From Candidatus Scybalomonas excrementavium (GTDB lineage Bacteria; Bacillota; Clostridia; Lachnospirales; Lachnospiraceae), in NCBI GenBank assembly GCA_017694765.1, contig JADIML010000175.1:1-7857 (forward strand): a DNA stretch of 7,857 bases, read 5' to 3'. Every line of letters begins with the position of its first letter. Within the stretch, counting starts at the first letter, position 1. The translations under genes were made by a program, and so were the position numbers. Positions 5,352 to 7,857 of this stretch are shown in pieces. The notes beneath the pieces are model-generated. The model made no database searches. It was not told where the DNA came from and was given only the letters and a program-made list of their open reading frames with translations.

Positions 5352-6284
5352 ATGTTACAAAAAGAAGAAATGTTCTCTCTTGATAATGAAGAGAAATTAG
5401 TGAAAATAGGAAAAGCATTGTCATCAGAAGTTCGAATAAAAATTTTGAAATTGCTTTGTAAATATGAGCTAAATATTAATGAGATTGCAGAAAAGTTAAA
5501 GATTCCAACATCATCAGCAGCCGTTCATGTGAAGGCATTAGAAGAGGCAGAACTTATAGGAACAAAACTACTGCCGGGTATTCGAGGTTCAAAAAAACTA
5601 TGTTATAAGGGAGTAGAAAAGTTACAAATTATTTTATTTTCTGAGGAAGATTTAAAACAGCAAACAGAAGTCATTAAAATGCCGATTGGAAATTTTGTCG
5701 ACTATCATGTAGTTCCAACATGTGGGATTGTTAGTGAAAATGGGTTAATTGATGAAGAAGATGAGCCGAGATGTTTTTATAATCCAAACAGACATGAAGC
5801 ACAACTATTATGGTTTGGAGATGCTGGATATGTAGAATATCGCTTCCCAAATACGATTTTAAAAACAAAAGTAGCCAAAGCCATAGAAATTTCAGCAGAA
5901 TTATGTTCAGAAACCCATGAATATGACCTAGATTGGCGTTCTGATATTACGATGTGGATGAATGGGGTTGAAATTGGAACTTGGGAATGTCCAAGTGATT
6001 TTGGGGGAAGAAGGGGAAAAAGAAACCCATCTTGGTGGCCAGATAAAAATAGTCAGTATGGCAAGTTAAAGACATGGAGGGTAACAGAAGAAGGTTCTTT
6101 TTTAGATGGGATATTATCGAATCCTGCAACGATTCATGAATATCAATTAGAGAAGCAAGATTTTATTTCTATTCGAATTGGAGTAAAAGAAGATGCAAAA
6201 TATAAAGGAGGTGTCAATTTATTTGGAGAATGTTTTGGAGATCATGGACAAAATATCGTGTTAAAAATAATGTATGATCGATAG
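5352..6284 (+). CDS. ArsR-type winged-helix regulator with large C-terminal putative ligand-binding domain
   Basis: Predicted DNA-binding transcription factor of 310 residues. The N-terminal 14-90 is an ArsR-like winged helix: IGKALSSEVRIKILKLLC, then a recognition segment around NEIAEKLKIPTSSAAVHVKALEEAELI. The metal-binding ELCVCDL box of classical ArsR proteins is replaced by ELNINEI, so metal sensing through that site is unlikely. Residues about 110-310 form a beta-rich domain with seven tryptophans (W154, W195, W202, W211, W228, W229, W242) and a distinctive segment at 211-230 with the residues CPSDFGG and WWP. I recall this architecture from clostridial predicted regulators (COG4189-like), where carbohydrate genes are often nearby. 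Its aromatic richness and position before galK suggest sugar sensing (inference). The ribosome binding site GAGAGG lies 11 bases upstream, rather far; M7 is a possible alternative start. Confidence 0.85.
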   Translation: MLQKEEMFSLDNEEKLVKIGKALSSEVRIKILKLLCKYELNINEIAEKLKIPTSSAAVHVKALEEAELIGTKLLPGIRGSKKLCYKGVEKLQIILFSEEDLKQQTEVIKMPIGNFVDYHVVPTCGIVSENGLIDEEDEPRCFYNPNRHEAQLLWFGDAGYVEYRFPNTILKTKVAKAIEISAELCSETHEYDLDWRSDITMWMNGVEIGTWECPSDFGGRRGKRNPSWWPDKNSQYGKLKTWRVTEEGSFLDGILSNPATIHEYQLEKQDFISIRIGVKEDAKYKGGVNLFGECFGDHGQNIVLKIMYDR

Positions 6285-6386
6285 AAGAAAACACTGTGGC
6301 AAAAGTAATATGAGATGTGTTAGGAAGCTCTTTTTGATAGCAAGAACATCATAGATGAAAAATGTAAAAAATATAAAAGTTAGGTA

Positions 6387-6415
6387 TTTACAGGCAAGGA
6401 AAATGAAAGTATAAT
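6387..6415 (+). promoter_or_regulatory. Sigma-70-type promoter of galK
   Basis: TTTACA (6387-6392), 17 bases, then TATAAT (6410-6415). The -10 box is perfect, the -35 box matches at five of six and the spacing is optimal. Transcription would start near 6422. This is among the best promoters in the window. Confidence 0.78.
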
Positions 6416-6463
6416 AAAAACATAAAAACTGTATTAAAACAAAAAATATAGAATAAATAACTG

Positions 6464-6481
6464 TTAGAGTATGGTTCTAAG
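6464..6481 (+). repeat. galK-flanking dyad element, leader copy
   Basis: TTAGAGTATGGTTCTAAG. The arms TTAGAG and TTCTAA are complementary (one G-T) around TATGG, so it is both an operator-like dyad and an RNA hairpin. It lies about 42 bases after the predicted galK transcription start. A copy differing at a single base lies at 7752-7769 beyond galK. It may be a regulator site or a control hairpin; which is unknown. Confidence 0.6.
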
Positions 6482-6532
6482 AAATAGAAAAAGGAAGCAA
6501 GACTCTTAGTAGCAAACAAAAAGAACAGATAT

Positions 6533-6538
6533 GGAGGG
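6533..6538 (+). promoter_or_regulatory. Ribosome binding site that fixes the galK start
   Basis: GGAGGG lies seven bases before the ATG at 6546. Two in-frame ATGs occur earlier. The one at 6531 overlaps this site and has no ribosome binding site of its own, and the one at 6540 is only one base from it. The site therefore favours 6546. Confidence 0.8.
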
Positions 6539-6545
6539 TATGAAA

Positions 6546-7718
6546 ATGCAACAACAGTTAATGGAAAGTTTTGTAGCAAATTTTGGAGAAGGTGGAGAAA
6601 TTTATACTTTCTTTGCACCGGGACGAGTAAACCTAATTGGAGAACATACCGATTATAATGGAGGGCATGTATTTCCATGTGCATTAACCATCGGTACATA
6701 TGGTATTGTAAGAAAAAGAAAGGATAGAAAGCTTCGTTTTTATTCTCAAAATTTTGATAAATTTGGAGTGATGGAAACATCTCTTGACGATTTAGTTTAT
6801 AGAAAAGAAGAAAACTGGATTAACTATCCAAAGGCAGTTATTTGGGCTTTTAAAGAACATGGATATGAAGTAACAGAAGGATTTGATTTTGCTTGTGTTG
6901 GAACAATTCCAAATGGTTCTGGACTTTCTTCTTCTGCATCTTTAGAAGTTCTTACAAGTAAAATTTTAATTGATTTATACGGATTCCAAGAAGTAGATAT
7001 GGTAAAGGCAGCTCTTTATAGCCAATATGCAGAAAATAAATTTGTCGGGGTTAATTGTGGAATTATGGATCAATTTGCCATTGCTATGGGGAAAAAGGAC
7101 CATGCTATTTATTTAGATACTGCTACATTAGAATACCAATATGCGCCAGTAGAGCTAGATGGGGCTAAAATTGTCATTATGAATACGAATAAAAAGCGTG
7201 GATTAGGTGAGTCCAAATATAATGAAAGAAGACAGGAATGTGAAACTGCTTTAGCTGAAATTCAAAAAGTAAAAGATATCAAAGCACTTGGTGAATTAAC
7301 AGAAGAAGAGTTTGAAGCCATAAAAGAAGAAATTAAAGATCCAATTCGTGTAAGACGTGCAAAACATGCCGTTTATGAAAATCAAAGAACAGTAAAAGCT
7401 GTGGAAGCATTAAAAAATCATGATTTAACACTATTTGGACAGTTAATGAATGAGTCTCATATTTCTTTACGAGATGATTATGAAGTAACAGGAAAAGAAT
7501 TAGATGCTCTTGTAGAAGCGGCTTGGAAACAAGAAGGTGTCGTTGGAGCGCGTATGACAGGAGCAGGATTTGGCGGTCGTGCAGTTAGCATCGTAAAAGC
7601 TGATCAAATAGATGCTTTTGTTAAAAATGTTGGCAAAGAATACGAAGAAAAAATTGGATACCAAGCAGACTTTTATGTAGTAGAAATTGGTTCTGGTCCA
7701 GTTTGTTTCGCAAAATAA
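6546..7718 (+). CDS. galK: Galactokinase
   Basis: Phosphorylates alpha-D-galactose at C1 with ATP, the first committed step of the cytosolic Leloir pathway. It is 390 residues from the chosen start, the usual family length. Seen are the galactokinase signature GRVNLIGEHTDY (26-37), with R27 and the sugar-contacting E33, H34 and D36. The GHMP-kinase ATP loop PNGSGLSSSAS spans 122-132, the catalytic-base aspartate D175 lies in CGIMDQF, and the C-terminal glycine motif GARMTGAGFGG spans 334-344. All key residues are present, so it should be active. The ATG at 6546 is preferred over 6531 because GGAGGG lies seven bases upstream of it. It follows a putative sugar-sensing regulator and has its own promoter. 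galT and galE are not in the window but may lie downstream. Confidence 0.97.
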   Translation: MQQQLMESFVANFGEGGEIYTFFAPGRVNLIGEHTDYNGGHVFPCALTIGTYGIVRKRKDRKLRFYSQNFDKFGVMETSLDDLVYRKEENWINYPKAVIWAFKEHGYEVTEGFDFACVGTIPNGSGLSSSASLEVLTSKILIDLYGFQEVDMVKAALYSQYAENKFVGVNCGIMDQFAIAMGKKDHAIYLDTATLEYQYAPVELDGAKIVIMNTNKKRGLGESKYNERRQECETALAEIQKVKDIKALGELTEEEFEAIKEEIKDPIRVRRAKHAVYENQRTVKAVEALKNHDLTLFGQLMNESHISLRDDYEVTGKELDALVEAAWKQEGVVGARMTGAGFGGRAVSIVKADQIDAFVKNVGKEYEEKIGYQADFYVVEIGSGPVCFAK

Positions 7719-7744
7719 TATGTGATATGACAAGTCATTCATAC

Positions 7745-7775
7745 GGGCAGTTTAGAGAATGGTTCTAAGCTGTCC
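7745..7775 (+). terminator. Strong hairpin after galK, possible terminator
   Basis: GGGCAGTTTAGA (7745-7756) pairs along all twelve positions, two of them G-T, with TTCTAAGCTGTCC starting at T7764 and ending at C7775. The loop is seven bases. It lies 27 bases after the galK stop. The downstream sequence TGATTTATATATTG is a poor U-tract, so termination is plausible but not certain. The upper part of the stem is the second copy of the 18-base element found in the galK leader. Confidence 0.55.
7752..7769 (+). repeat. galK-flanking dyad element, downstream copy
   Basis: TTAGAGAATGGTTCTAAG, identical at 17 of 18 positions to the leader copy at 6464-6481. The single change is in the loop, so the dyad is kept. 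Here it is extended outward into a longer GC-rich stem. Its position upstream of another apparent promoter (TATAAT at 7822-7827) resembles its setting before galK only loosely, since in the leader it lies downstream of the promoter. Confidence 0.6.
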
Positions 7776-7786
7776 TGATTTATATA

Positions 7787-7827
7787 TTGTGTTAGAAGAG
7801 GAAGTTGCTTAACACAAAAATTATAAT
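7787..7827 (+). promoter_or_regulatory. Inverted repeat adjoining a -10 box, candidate operator of the next gene
   Basis: TTGTGTTA (7787-7794) and TAACACAA (7810-7817) form a perfect 8-base inverted repeat with a 15-base gap. A perfect TATAAT follows at 7822-7827. The right arm lies in what would be the -35/-10 spacer, a classic place for a repressor site. No clear -35 box is present. The gene it would serve lies beyond the window; nothing else is recognisable to the end at 7857. Confidence 0.45.
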
Positions 7828-7857
7828 ATATCGTGCAAGTCTTTATCTGTATATAGT

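Larger units (their letters stand above)
6285..6545 (+). other. galK upstream region with promoter and structured leader
   Basis: There is no gene between the regulator stop and the galK start. The region carries a strong promoter (6387-6415), so galK need not depend on read-through. The leader of about 124 bases contains the hairpin at 6464-6480. An alternative stem, CTAAGA (6477-6482) with TCTTAG (6504-6509), shares bases with that hairpin, so the two folds exclude each other. There is no U-run after either, so attenuation by termination is not supported. Confidence 0.55.

Noticed and set aside
5947..6129. Minus-strand open frame of 60 codons
   Set aside because: Antisense to the conserved tryptophan-rich part of the regulator; no ribosome binding site.
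6290..6335. Possible terminator after the regulator gene (AACAC/GTGTT then TTTTT)
   Set aside because: The stem is only five pairs with a 22-base loop, and the T-run does not directly follow it.
6531..6545. Upstream galK start codons at 6531 and 6540
   Set aside because: The ribosome binding site GGAGGG (6533-6538) overlaps or abuts these ATGs, so it can only serve the ATG at 6546.
6388..6780. Minus-strand open frame of 130 codons
   Set aside because: It covers the galK promoter, leader and signature motif in antisense. Its Phe/Tyr-rich composition is what reversed AT-rich coding sequence gives.
7500..7742. Minus-strand open frame of 80 codons
   Set aside because: Antisense to the end of galK, with no supporting signal.

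Overview
This window looks like a piece of chromosome from a low-GC Gram-positive anaerobe, most probably a clostridium of the Lachnospiraceae type. The evidence is AT-rich coding sequence, strong purine-rich ribosome binding sites, Firmicutes-type rRNA and tRNA sequences, a secreted ComEC-like hydrolase and a clostridial galactokinase. The family-level placement is inference from gene flavour; no species can be named from sequence alone.

Layout. Positions 1-191 are the 3' end of a 23S rRNA gene. No 5S gene follows. Instead there is a structured spacer with two related hairpins, then a strong promoter and a tRNA cluster (Asn-GTT, Glu-TTC, Cys-GCA) closed by an intrinsic terminator at 731-761. 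Next is a 671-residue membrane diguanylate cyclase (911-2926) with an extracytoplasmic sensor, a PAS-like segment, an intact GGDEF active site and I-site, and an unusual cysteine-rich tail. The 398-base gap after it holds what looks like the eroded right end of an IS200/IS605 (TnpB) element, including two RNA-like hairpins reminiscent of an omega RNA, followed by a long bidirectional terminator at 3244-3292.

On the minus strand (3325-4917) lies a secreted metallo-beta-lactamase-fold protein of the stand-alone ComEC-hydrolase type, with two tandem Ig-like C-terminal repeats. It has its own well-formed promoter at 5056-5084. Divergent from it, across a 434-base AT-rich spacer, is an ArsR-type winged-helix regulator fused to a roughly 200-residue tryptophan-rich C-terminal domain (5352-6284). 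Galactokinase follows at 6546-7718 from its own near-consensus promoter (6387-6415). The last 139 bases hold a strong hairpin, an 8-base inverted repeat and a TATAAT box, and look like the control region of a gene beyond the window.

How the parts may fit together. The regulator and galK are co-oriented neighbours, which suggests but does not prove sugar-responsive control of galactose use. An 18-base dyad-symmetric element occurs in the galK leader and again, with one change, just downstream of galK, so the two could be shared operator or RNA-control sites. The diguanylate cyclase and the secreted hydrolase have separate convergent transcription and no evident functional link.
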